Of a stretch of 6,067 bases of DNA, positions 1 through 5,963 are shown in pieces (position 1 is the stretch's first letter; the number at the start of each line of letters is the position of its first letter). The position numbers and the translations under genes are program-made. The stretch covers positions 1 to 6,067 of the forward strand of contig JBMFUG010000114.1 in the NCBI GenBank assembly GCA_049966695.1, read 5' to 3'. The notes under the pieces are model-generated. The model did not search any database, had not been told where the DNA came from, and worked only from the letters and a program-made list of their open reading frames with translations. Source of the DNA: JAKAWM01 sp049966695. Its GTDB lineage: Bacteria; Actinomycetota; Acidimicrobiia; Acidimicrobiales; Palsa-688.

Positions 1-1
1 G

Positions 2-466
2 CCCGGTATCGCCGTGTACGGCCTTTCACCATCACCTGGAGCCGACGACGCGTTGGTGAGAGGGCTCAGGCCCGCTCTTTCGTTCAAGGCGGAAGTCTCC
101 TACGTGAAGGAGGTCGCTGCCGGAGAAGGCCTGTCGTACGGCTTGCGCCACAGGTTGGCTCAGCGTTCCACCGTCGCTACCGTCCCAGTCGGCTACGCGG
201 ACGGAGTGCCGAGGCGCCTTTCGAGCACAGGCGGCCAAGTCCTTATCGGTGGCAAGCGTTACCCGATAGCGGGCTCGGTCACGATGGACCAGCTGATGGT
301 GGACTGTGGCCCGGGTGCCGACGTAAAGACCGGCGACGAGGTCGTGCTTTTAGGGCGCCAAGGCGATGAAGAGATCAGTGCCTGGGACTGGGCACAGCAG
401 TTGGGCACTATCGCCTATGAAGTCACCTGCGCCCTTTCTCCACGTTTGCCACGCGTTTACACCTGA
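2..466 (+). CDS. alr: Alanine racemase, C-terminal part (5' truncated by window edge)
   Basis: Pyridoxal-phosphate enzyme that interconverts L- and D-alanine in the cytoplasm, supplying D-alanine for peptidoglycan. The open frame enters at base 2 (reading P-G-I-A-V-Y-G) and ends at TGA 464-466, so about 154 residues of a protein usually near 370-390 are visible: the end of the barrel and the C-terminal beta domain. Family landmarks in order are the PGIAVYGL segment that normally follows the PLP-contacting arginine (that Arg lies just outside the window), SYG with the catalytic tyrosine (codon 137-139, equivalent to Tyr265 of the Geobacillus enzyme), VGYADGVPRRL, VTMDQLMVD, and the TIAYEV tyrosine (codon 416-418). 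The PLP lysine is upstream of the window. A GTG at 14 is in frame but lies inside the conserved domain, so it is not the start. It converges on serC. Nothing is broken in the visible part. Confidence 0.95.
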   Translation, partial: PGIAVYGLSPSPGADDALVRGLRPALSFKAEVSYVKEVAAGEGLSYGLRHRLAQRSTVATVPVGYADGVPRRLSSTGGQVLIGGKRYPIAGSVTMDQLMVDCGPGADVKTGDEVVLLGRQGDEEISAWDWAQQLGTIAYEVTCALSPRLPRVYT

Positions 467-495
467 CAGGCTGCTTTGCCAAAGGCCGGCCCGGG

Positions 496-534
496 CTTGG
501 CCCAGGCCAAGACGTGATGGGCGTGCGTACGCCC
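496..534. terminator. Two short hairpins in the alr/serC convergent gap, possible bidirectional terminator
   Basis: The 79-bp gap between the stops of alr and serC holds two perfect inverted repeats. One is CTTGGCC-CA-GGCCAAG at 496-511 (7-bp arms; in practice a 5-bp stem with a 6-base loop). The other is GGGCGT-GCGT-ACGCCC at 519-534 (6-bp stem, 4-base loop). Neither is followed by a T-run on either strand, so they do not make a textbook intrinsic terminator. GC-rich stems without U-tracts are often seen at gene ends in actinobacteria. Their position between two converging genes is the main argument for a termination role, which is inferred. Confidence 0.35.
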
Positions 535-545
535 GGCGGGCCGTC

Positions 546-1679
546 CTACGAGAGGGCGCTCACGACAAAGTCGATGCAGTGCGTGAGGGCCTCGACATCA
601 GAAGGCTCCACTGCTGGGAACATAGCTACGCGAAGCTGGTTGCGCCCGAGCTTGCGGTAGGGTTCGGTGTCCACTACCCCATTGGCCCTCAGGACTTTGG
701 CGACCTGGGTTGCGTCGACGGACTCGTCGAAGTCGATCGTCCCGACGACATGCGAGCGTTCGTCGGGCTTTTGGACGAACGGGGAGGCGTAAGCGCTGGC
801 CTCGGCCCAGCCGTAAAGGATGTCGGCCGAACGGTCACAGCGGCCGGTCGAAAACGCCATGCCGCCATTTCCCAGTACGTACTCGAGCTGGTCCACGGCG
901 AGCAACAAAGTCGCGACGGCAGGCGTGTTGTAGGTCTGGTCAAGCCGGCTGTTCTCCAAAGCGATGGAGAGGTCCAAAAACGCTGGCACGAAACGGCCTG
1001 ACGCCTTTATCTGCTCGGTGCGCGCCACCGCCGCGGGCGAAAGGACTGCGACCCATAGGCCTCCGTCCGCGGCGAAACCCTTCTGAAGTGAAAAGTAATA
1101 GACGTCGAACTGTGAGGGGTCCACTGGCAAGCCCGCAGCGGCAGAGGTGGCGTCCACGCAGACCAGTGCCCCATCGGGGCCAGCAGGCCGGCGGATGTCC
1201 ATCATTACCCCTGTCGAGGTCTCGTTGTGAGTGAGAGCGTAGAGGTCCGTACCCTCACTTGGCGTAGCATTTGGGTGGGTACCAGCTGGGCTCGTCACGA
1301 TCTCAGGGCTGTCGAGCCACGGTGCCGCTTTGGCCGCGGCGGCGAACTTCGAAGAGAACTCCCCGAAAGACAGATGTTGGCTGCGTGACTCGATCAAGCA
1401 AAAAGTCGCGATGTCCCAAAAGGCAGTGGCGCCGCCGTTGCCCAAGACGACCTCGTAGCCGTCTGGTAGGCCCCACAGGCTACGCAGCCCCGAGCGCAAA
1501 CGGGCTACGAGGGATTTCACGGGCTTTTGACGGTGGCTCGTCCCAAGCGGCCCGGTGGCCGCGCCCATCAGGGCAGACACCGCGTCGGGGCGCACCTTGG
1601 ACGGCCCGCTGCCGAAGCGGCCGTCGGTGGGCAGCATCGCTGCTGGGATCTTTATGTCGATAGGAGCGGGTTCGGGCAT
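546..1679 (-). CDS. serC: Phosphoserine aminotransferase, actinobacterial type
   Basis: PLP-dependent class-V aminotransferase that converts 3-phosphohydroxypyruvate and glutamate to O-phosphoserine and 2-oxoglutarate, the second step of serine synthesis. The 377-residue protein matches the Mycobacterium form in length and sequence: DGRFGSGPSKVR (19-30), GTSHRQ (46-51), GYEVVLGNGGATAFWD (74-89), HNETSTG (151-157), D176 for the PLP ring nitrogen, the Schiff-base lysine K200 in FSLQKGFAADGG, QTYNTPA, and a C-terminal block GVVDTEPYRKLGRNQLRVAMFPAVEP. I chose the ATG at 1677-1679 because homology starts just after it (PEPAPIDIKIPAAM aligns with the family N-terminus); an upstream in-frame start at 1787 would add 36 residues of unlikely sequence. 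No Shine-Dalgarno sequence precedes the chosen ATG, so the mRNA may be leaderless. It is divergent from serA, which catalyses the step before it, and convergent with alr. Confidence 0.96.
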   Translation of the reverse strand: MPEPAPIDIKIPAAMLPTDGRFGSGPSKVRPDAVSALMGAATGPLGTSHRQKPVKSLVARLRSGLRSLWGLPDGYEVVLGNGGATAFWDIATFCLIESRSQHLSFGEFSSKFAAAAKAAPWLDSPEIVTSPAGTHPNATPSEGTDLYALTHNETSTGVMMDIRRPAGPDGALVCVDATSAAAGLPVDPSQFDVYYFSLQKGFAADGGLWVAVLSPAAVARTEQIKASGRFVPAFLDLSIALENSRLDQTYNTPAVATLLLAVDQLEYVLGNGGMAFSTGRCDRSADILYGWAEASAYASPFVQKPDERSHVVGTIDFDESVDATQVAKVLRANGVVDTEPYRKLGRNQLRVAMFPAVEPSDVEALTHCIDFVVSALS

Positions 1680-1685
1680 GTAGCC

Positions 1686-1691
1686 AGTTTG
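1686..1691 (-). promoter_or_regulatory. Weak -10 candidate for a leaderless serC transcript
   Basis: Read on the minus strand this is CAAACT, ending 6 bases before the serC ATG. That is the spacing expected if transcription starts at the A of the ATG, and it would explain the missing ribosome binding site. The hexamer matches the actinobacterial TANNNT pattern only in its A and final T, and I see no clear -35 element, so support is weak. Confidence 0.2.
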
Positions 1692-1700
1692 CCAGGCTCG

Positions 1701-1795
1701 CCAAGTAGGGCGCACTCGGCCCGGTAGTGACAAAGGTCCCGATGCCAGGGCTTGCGCAAAGTAGGCGCACTTGGGGCCAGGGCGCACTTGGAGCC
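1701..1795. repeat. Three copies of GGCGCACTYGG in the serC/serA divergent control region
   Basis: The 11-mer GGCGCACTYGG occurs at 1709-1719, 1764-1774 and 1781-1791, all in the same orientation. Copies 1 and 2 share a longer block (AAGTAGG then GCGCACT, differing by one G). Each can also be read as an imperfect dyad. Site 1 (1701-1719) is CCAAGT-7 nt-ACTCGG and site 2 (1757-1774) is CAAAGT-6 nt-ACTTGG, each one mismatch from CCAAGT...ACTTGG. Copy 3 lacks the left arm. The sites sit between divergently transcribed serC and serA, 22-40 bases before the serC ATG and 49-66 before the serA ATG. A shared operator for a serine-pathway regulator is a reasonable inference. A chance small duplication is the alternative. 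I do not recognise the motif as a known binding site. Confidence 0.45.
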
Positions 1796-1810
1796 AAAGC
1801 GGTTTTGGTG

Positions 1811-1816
1811 AAAGGA
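1811..1816 (+). promoter_or_regulatory. Ribosome binding site fixing the serA start
   Basis: AAAGGA with a 6-base gap to the ATG at 1823. It is a good Shine-Dalgarno match at the right distance and decides against the longer in-frame start at 1727. A small inverted repeat, CCAAA-5 nt-TTTGG at 1794-1808, ends two bases before it and might influence access, though its 5-bp stem is short. Confidence 0.75.
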
Positions 1817-1822
1817 TTGAGC

Positions 1823-3394
1823 ATGGCCCGAGTCCTTGTCACCGAAGAAATCGCGCAACCTGGCCTCGACCTTTTGGCTGAGGCCGGGCATTCAGTAGAC
1901 GTCCGTTTGGGGTTGAGCCCGTCTGAGCTGCTCCAGGTGGTGCCAGGAGCGGCTGGCCTCGTGGTCCGCTCGGCCACCAAAGTCACCGAACAAGTCTTGG
2001 CTGCCGGCCGAGAACTACAGGTGGTGGGCAGGGCAGGCATAGGGCTCGACAACGTGGACGTCGCCGCGGCTACCCGCCGGGGGGTCATCGTCGTCAATGC
2101 CCCCCAGTCGAACATCATCTCCGCCGCAGAGCACACCATTGGCCTTCTTTTGGCGCAAGCCCGTAACATCCCCCAGGCGCACGCCGCTTTGAAAGCTGGC
2201 CGTTGGGAGCGCAGCCGTTGGGAGGGCGTCGAGCTGTACGGCAAGACCCTCGGGATCATCGGCCTCGGCCGTGTGGGGGCCCTCGTGGCCCAGCGAGCGC
2301 TGGTTTTCGGTATGCGCCTGGTTGCTTATGACCCCTACGTTGCGCCCGAACGTGCCCGTCAGATGGGAGCCGAACTTGTCTCGCTAGACGAGCTCGCGCG
2401 CCAGGCCGACTTTGTCACTGTGCACCTGCCAAAGACGGCTGAGACCATCGGCCTTGTTGGCGAGAAGTTCTTGGCCCAGGCCAAGCCAGGCCTGCGTTTG
2501 GTGAACGCTGCCAGGGGCGGCATCATCGACGAGGCGGCTCTCGCCAAGGCGATATCCTCCGGCCGTGTGGCGGGCGCCGCTCTCGACGTTTTTGCCACCG
2601 AACCGCCCGGCGCCGAGTCGTCGGAGCTCATTGGCCTTGACCAAGTGGTCGTAACGCCGCACCTTGGCGCCAGCACAAAAGAGGCTCAAGACAAAGCTGG
2701 GGTCACGATCGCAGAGCAAGTGGTGCTTGCTCTACGAGGTGACCTCGTGCCCTTTGCGGTGAACGTCCCCGCGGCGGAGATGGACGAGGTCGTAAGCCCG
2801 TTCGTCCCATTGTCAGAGCGGCTTGGGCGGTTGTTCGCTGCACTGGCCCGGGAGCTGCCAGCGGTGGTGCAGGTCGAGTACCAGGGGCCATTGGCTAGCC
2901 ACGACACGAGGGTGCTCACGCTGGCGGCGCAAAAAGGTCTTTTGTCGGTAGCGACCGAGGAGCCGGTCTCGTACGTGAACGCGCCTCAGCTGGCCGCCGA
3001 GCGCGGGGTCGAGGTGCGTTCTACTACTGCCAGCGCCTCCCGCGAGTACGTCAACCTGGTGACGGTCCGGGGCGGTCGCCGTAGCGTCGGAGGGACTATT
3101 TTCGGCAAGGACCAGCCGAGGATAGTGCTACTTGACGAGCACGAGATCGAGCTGCCCTTCGCCCGGTGGCTGCTCGTTGTGCGCAACGACAACAGAGTTG
3201 GCATGGTGGCCCTGGTCACGTCCAAGTTGGCTGCTGCTGGTATCAATATCGTTGACCTGCACCTGGGCCGGGCTACCGACCTCCGCACTGCGGTAATGGC
3301 CCTTTCGCTGGACGAAAAGGTGCCCGACGAAGTGGTGGAGGACTTGAGCAAGGCGCCGGGCATCTTGGAAGTGATGGCGCTGAACGACGTTTAG
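1823..3394 (+). CDS. serA: D-3-phosphoglycerate dehydrogenase, long form with ACT domain
   Basis: NAD-dependent oxidation of 3-phosphoglycerate to 3-phosphohydroxypyruvate, the first committed step of serine synthesis. The 523-residue product has the long-form layout, close to the 528-residue Mycobacterium enzyme. It has a substrate domain split around the Rossmann domain (GRAGIGLDNVD near 69-79; GIIGLGRVG with the GxGxxG glycines at 147-152; D170 at the end of the next strand as expected for NAD). The catalytic trio is R231 (NAARGG), E260 (FATEPP) and H280 (TPHLGAST). An intervening allosteric substrate-binding domain spans about 318-440, followed by a C-terminal ACT domain at about 450-523. 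In the ACT loop, where many SerA proteins have DRPG, this one reads NRVG (457-460). The ATG follows a clear AAAGGA site and the sequence starts directly with the family N-terminus (MARVLVTEEIAQPGL). It is divergent from serC and probably co-regulated with it. Confidence 0.97.
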   Translation: MARVLVTEEIAQPGLDLLAEAGHSVDVRLGLSPSELLQVVPGAAGLVVRSATKVTEQVLAAGRELQVVGRAGIGLDNVDVAAATRRGVIVVNAPQSNIISAAEHTIGLLLAQARNIPQAHAALKAGRWERSRWEGVELYGKTLGIIGLGRVGALVAQRALVFGMRLVAYDPYVAPERARQMGAELVSLDELARQADFVTVHLPKTAETIGLVGEKFLAQAKPGLRLVNAARGGIIDEAALAKAISSGRVAGAALDVFATEPPGAESSELIGLDQVVVTPHLGASTKEAQDKAGVTIAEQVVLALRGDLVPFAVNVPAAEMDEVVSPFVPLSERLGRLFAALARELPAVVQVEYQGPLASHDTRVLTLAAQKGLLSVATEEPVSYVNAPQLAAERGVEVRSTTASASREYVNLVTVRGGRRSVGGTIFGKDQPRIVLLDEHEIELPFARWLLVVRNDNRVGMVALVTSKLAAAGINIVDLHLGRATDLRTAVMALSLDEKVPDEVVEDLSKAPGILEVMALNDV

Positions 3395-3414
3395 GCAGCC
3401 TTGCTGCGAGGCTG
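3395..3414 (+). terminator. Small stem-loop just after serA
   Basis: Immediately after the serA TAG are two mutually exclusive stems: GCAGC-CTT-GCTGC (3395-3407) and CAGCCT-7 nt-AGGCTG (3396-3414). No T-run follows. The position suggests a 3' end element or weak terminator for serA, but the structure alone is not strong. Confidence 0.28.
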
Positions 3415-3442
3415 TACGGTTACGAGGCACGAGGTGCGCCCC

Positions 3443-3541
3443 GGCAGTCCCAGCGCCGGCAGCGTTGGCAGTCGTCGGCGTCTGGGGCGGTGGGTGCCGC
3501 CGCCAGCGGGCAGTACGATTGGCGCAGTGGCAGTGGCAGGG
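3443..3541 (+). repeat. Recurring GGCAGT motif upstream of the glycosylase-t6A operon
   Basis: In the 166-bp gap before the glycosylase gene, GGCAGT occurs at 3443, 3467, 3509 and 3529. The last lies in a tandem of 6-mers, GCAGTG-GCAGTG-GCAGGG, at 3524-3541. The first two are followed by C and the third by A. The function is unknown. It may be regulatory, or simply low-complexity high-GC spacer. Confidence 0.35.
3514..3519 (+). promoter_or_regulatory. Possible -10 hexamer for the udg-tsaE-tsaB-rimI-tsaD operon
   Basis: TACGAT fits the actinobacterial TANNNT -10 pattern and lies 41 bases before the GTG at 3561. The region about 17 bases upstream (TGGGTG, 3491-3496) is a poor -35. This is the best promoter-like hexamer I see in the gap, but a single hexamer is weak evidence. 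Confidence 0.25.
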
Positions 3542-3548
3542 ACTTTGC

Positions 3549-3553
3549 AAGGG
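3549..3553 (+). promoter_or_regulatory. Ribosome binding site favouring the 3561 start
   Basis: AAGGG, 7 bases before the GTG at 3561. It is a modest Shine-Dalgarno match at normal spacing and supports this start over the in-frame TTG at 3465. Confidence 0.5.
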
Positions 3554-3560
3554 CAGCTTG

Positions 3561-4181
3561 GTGCTAGAAGCTGATCGTGCGCGCCTTAGAGAACTGGCCC
3601 GCCAGGCAGCGCTGTGCGCTCGTTGCCGGCTTGCCGAGGGACGTCGGCATGTCGTGTTCGGCTTCGGCGACCCTGAAGCCGAGCTGATGTTCGTCGGTGA
3701 AGGCCCCGGGGAGCAGGAGGACTTGCAAGGTTTGCCATTTGTGGGGCGCTCGGGCCAGCTACTTGACCGCTTGATGCTGGAGGAACTGGGCATGACGAGG
3801 GACGCCTGCTACATAGCCAACACCGTGAAGTGCCGTCCCCCTGGAAATCGTGACCCGCTGCCTGACGAGATCGAGGCGTGCTGGCCTTACTTGGACGCTC
3901 AGCTCGAGCTAGTTCACCCCAAGGTCGTCGTCACCCTGGGTAATTTCGCCACCAGGTCCCTCCTTGGGGCAAGCGAGGGGGTCAGCCGCCTACGCGGGCG
4001 AACGTACCCGTACCGTTCCGGCTACCTGGTGCCCACGTTCCACCCTTCGGCGGCGTTGCGAGGTGGTGGTGAGGTGGTCGCTCAGATGCGTGCCGACTTT
4101 GTCCGGGCCAAGGAAGCTCTCCGAGGGGGGCCACTTGCGTCCAAAGGACCGCAGGCAGGCAAGCCTCAGTCGTTGCTGTGA
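3561..4181 (+). CDS. udg: Family 4 uracil-DNA glycosylase (4Fe-4S)
   Basis: Removes uracil arising from cytosine deamination or dUTP misincorporation, starting base-excision repair. The 206-residue protein has the family-4 signature. Four cysteines, C19 and C22 (CARC), C91 (NTVKCRPPGNR) and C107 (EACWPYL), are placed as in the iron-sulfur ligands of this family. The uracil-binding motif GEGPGEQED is at 46-54, followed by LPFVGRSGQLLDRL, and the C-terminal catalytic motif is HPS at 161-163. The KRRIH loop of the covalent UdgX branch is absent, so an ordinary family-4 enzyme is the better call. I chose GTG 3561 because LRELARQAALCARCRLAEGR is the usual N-terminus. The TTG at 3465 would add 32 low-complexity residues. 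A Gly/Pro/Lys-rich tail of about 20 residues follows the domain. Its TGA overlaps the tsaE GTG by 4 bases, so it leads the t6A operon. Whether its presence there has meaning beyond co-transcription is unknown. Confidence 0.93.
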   Translation: MLEADRARLRELARQAALCARCRLAEGRRHVVFGFGDPEAELMFVGEGPGEQEDLQGLPFVGRSGQLLDRLMLEELGMTRDACYIANTVKCRPPGNRDPLPDEIEACWPYLDAQLELVHPKVVVTLGNFATRSLLGASEGVSRLRGRTYPYRSGYLVPTFHPSAALRGGGEVVAQMRADFVRAKEALRGGPLASKGPQAGKPQSLL

Positions 4182-4732
4182 GCCTGAAGCTTGTGCACAG
4201 CAGTGCCGACGGCGGCCTCCTTGTAATGGTGGCGCTAACGGCGCAAGGCACCAGACGCTGCGGTGCATGCGTGGCAGAGGTGGTGCAGGCTGGGGACATC
4301 GTCTTGCTGAGCGGCGAGCTTGGGGCGGGCAAGACCACTTTTGCCCAGGGCTTAGCGCACGCCCTCGGGGTTGACGGGCCAGTGACCAGCCCCACTTTCG
4401 TGCTGCTCCACAGCTATGCCACCAAGCGGGGCTGGGACCTGCTCCATGCCGATGTCTGGCGCCTCCAACAGCTCCAAGAGGTGGTCGAGCTGGCGGTACC
4501 CGAGCTGGTGGAGCAAGGGGCGGCTGCCGTCATGGAGTGGGGTGAAAGGGCGGCTGGCGCCCTGCCGGCCGACTGCTTGCACGTGACAGTAAGTTTTGAG
4601 CGGCCCGGGGCTGGTTCCAACGTGCTGGGCGCGGGAGGCGCGCGCCGGTTGGAGCTGCGAGCAGCCGGCCCAAGTTGGCAGCCCCGGCTGGGTGAGCTCG
4701 CCCGTTTGGCAAAAGAGGCGGCTGTGCCGTGA
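4178..4732 (+). CDS. tsaE: TsaE, ATPase of tRNA t6A synthesis
   Basis: P-loop ATPase that works with the TsaB-TsaD complex during threonylcarbamoyl transfer to A37 of ANN-decoding tRNAs. The 184-residue product shows the Walker A GELGAGKT at 46-53, SPTF at 71-74, the HxDxxRL motif as HADVWRL at 90-96 (Trp where many homologues have Tyr), and EWGER at 120-124. The C-terminal 40 or so residues are less conserved. The GTG at 4178 is chosen because it overlaps the preceding stop as GTGA, the same junction found at the other three boundaries of this operon. No Shine-Dalgarno sequence precedes it, so translation probably depends on coupling to the upstream gene. An ATG at 4226 (residue 17) lies at the point where family similarity begins (VALTAQGTRRCG) and could be the true start; it also lacks a ribosome site. 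Confidence 0.94.
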   Translation: MSLKLVHSSADGGLLVMVALTAQGTRRCGACVAEVVQAGDIVLLSGELGAGKTTFAQGLAHALGVDGPVTSPTFVLLHSYATKRGWDLLHADVWRLQQLQEVVELAVPELVEQGAAAVMEWGERAAGALPADCLHVTVSFERPGAGSNVLGAGGARRLELRAAGPSWQPRLGELARLAKEAAVP

Positions 4733-5448
4733 ACGTCCTGGCTATCGAGACGGCTACTGAGGTGATCGGGTGCGCTTTGTGGGCCAGTGGGCGGCCGCTC
4801 GGCTGGTCCAGCTTGGTCGCCGGTCGGCGCCACGCCGAGACTTTGATGCCTGCTATAGACGACCTGTGCCGTCGAGCGGGCCTACGAGCCACAGACATTG
4901 AGGGGGTGGCCGTTGACGTGGGCCCCGGCCTGTTCACGGGACTGCGGGTGGGCCTGTCTACGGCCCGCGCCCTGGCCAGCGCCCTCGGTACCCCGGTCGC
5001 GGGCGTGAACAGCTTGGAGGCGTTGGCCCACCCGCAGCGCTTTTGTGCCAGCCTCGTCGCCCCAGTCGTGGACGCCAAAAGGTCGGAGGTCTTCTGGGCC
5101 GTGTACCGTTTTGACGGGCTGGGCGGGGTGGAGCAACTACGTGCACCGGCAGTAGCCGGTCCCGAGGACGTCGGCAGGCAACTTGCCTCGCTTGACGAGC
5201 CGGTGCTGTTGGTTGGAGACGGAGCCTGGCGCTACCGCGACGTCCTTGCTTCGCCAAAAGCGACCTGCGCCGGGGCGGCCAACGCTTGGCCTTCGGTGCT
5301 AGCCGTGGCCGAACTGGGGGAGGCTCGCTTGGAGAGCGCCGGCACCACGGCCGCTGACTTCCCCAGGCCTTTGTACCTTCGCCAAGCTGACGTGAGGATA
5401 GGTTGGGAACAGATGTCGGGAGCTGGGCCGGGCGGGCTGGGCCAGTGA
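4729..5448 (+). CDS. tsaB: TsaB, t6A synthesis partner of TsaD
   Basis: Non-catalytic ASKHA-fold protein that dimerises with TsaD in the bacterial t6A complex. The 239-residue protein begins MNVLAIETAT, the first strand and turn of the fold. It continues with HAETLMPAID (35-44), VAVDVGPGLFTGLRVGLSTARAL (60-82, the family hallmark) and VVDAKRSEVFWAVY (113-126). The second half is variable, as usual, and contains the RPLYLR segment common near the C-terminus. The GTG start overlaps the tsaE TGA by 4 bases. AAGAGG lies 10 bases upstream, a little far for a Shine-Dalgarno sequence. Its first 23 bases match those of tsaD at 22 positions, which is notable for two anciently diverged paralogues. It could be confused with TsaD, but it lacks the ETSCDET motif and TsaD itself starts at 5960. 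Confidence 0.95.
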   Translation: MNVLAIETATEVIGCALWASGRPLGWSSLVAGRRHAETLMPAIDDLCRRAGLRATDIEGVAVDVGPGLFTGLRVGLSTARALASALGTPVAGVNSLEALAHPQRFCASLVAPVVDAKRSEVFWAVYRFDGLGGVEQLRAPAVAGPEDVGRQLASLDEPVLLVGDGAWRYRDVLASPKATCAGAANAWPSVLAVAELGEARLESAGTTAADFPRPLYLRQADVRIGWEQMSGAGPGGLGQ

Positions 5449-5963
5449 CGACCGACATCTCACGTCGCGCTGGCATTTCGATCGAGCGGATGCGCAAGCG
5501 GCACCTGCCGGCTGTCCTGCGTATCGAGCACCGGGCCCACCCAAGGGCGTGGACCCTGGGCGTGTTCACGAGCGAGCTTGCCCAAAAAGACAGCCGTTAC
5601 TATGTCATTTGCCGAGTCGACGGTAAGGTTGCAGGCTACGGGGGCCTCATGTTCGTGGCAGACGAAGCCCACGTGACCAACTTGGCGGTGGCCCCGCACC
5701 TTCGCCGCCAGCACGTGGGGACGCGATTGCTGGCCCACTTGGCGCAAGAGAGCACCCGCCGGGGTTGCCGCGCCATGACGCTGGAAGTCCGGGCGAGCAA
5801 CGTGGCCGCCCAACAGCTTTACCACCGCTTCGGGTTCGAGGAAGCCGGGTTGCGGCGCAACTACTACACGGAAACGGGTGAGGACGCCATCATCATGTGG
5901 CTTTACGACTTGCTTTCTGAGCGCGTCCAGGAACGCCTTAGCGCCTTGGGGGGCCAAGCGTGA
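5445..5963 (+). CDS. rimI: RimI-type N-alpha-acetyltransferase (GNAT)
   Basis: GNAT acetyltransferase. RimI of Escherichia coli acetylates the N-terminal alanine of ribosomal protein S18, and actinobacterial homologues may have wider protein targets. The 172-residue product shows the GNAT core: ISIERMRKRHLPAVLRIE at the N-terminus, VTNLAVAPHLRRQHVGTRLL (77-96, with the acetyl-CoA pyrophosphate loop RRQHVG), LEVRASNVAAQQLYHRFGFEEAGLRRNYY (113-141, with E114 and Y126 at the usual catalytic positions), and EDAIIMWL near the end. GTG 5445 overlaps the tsaB stop as GTGA and fits the family length. The TTG at 5403 would add 14 residues inside tsaB and is less likely. It lies between tsaB and tsaD as in many actinobacteria. 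The exact substrate here cannot be read from sequence. Confidence 0.92.
   Translation: MTTDISRRAGISIERMRKRHLPAVLRIEHRAHPRAWTLGVFTSELAQKDSRYYVICRVDGKVAGYGGLMFVADEAHVTNLAVAPHLRRQHVGTRLLAHLAQESTRRGCRAMTLEVRASNVAAQQLYHRFGFEEAGLRRNYYTETGEDAIIMWLYDLLSERVQERLSALGGQA

Noticed and set aside
366..1001. Open frame of 211 codons on the + strand across the alr end and serC
   Set aside because: It lies in another frame of alr and antisense to serC. Both of those have clear family motifs, and the translated product shows no recognisable domain.
1680..1787. Upstream extension of serC to a start at 1787
   Set aside because: The extra 36 residues lie outside the family N-terminus and run through the repeated control region; homology begins right after the ATG at 1679.
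1727..1822. Upstream extension of serA to a start at 1727
   Set aside because: A strong AAAGGA site precedes the ATG at 1823, and the family N-terminus starts there; the added 32 residues are intergenic sequence.
1680..1822. Riboswitch or small RNA in the serC/serA gap
   Set aside because: The leaders are short and I see no known aptamer pattern or stable extended fold, only short dyads and the 5-bp CCAAA/TTTGG stem before serA.
3465..3560. TTG start extending the glycosylase by 32 residues
   Set aside because: The extension is Trp/Gln/Arg/Gly-rich spacer sequence containing the GGCAGT repeats, while GTG 3561 has a ribosome site and fits the family length.
3561..4181. Possible UdgX-type covalent uracil-binding protein
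   Set aside because: The KRRIH loop typical of UdgX is absent; the VKCRPPGNR segment and four cysteines fit ordinary family 4.
5403..5444. TTG start for rimI inside tsaB
   Set aside because: It would give a 46-base overlap and 14 unconserved residues; GTG 5445 repeats the GTGA junction used throughout the operon.
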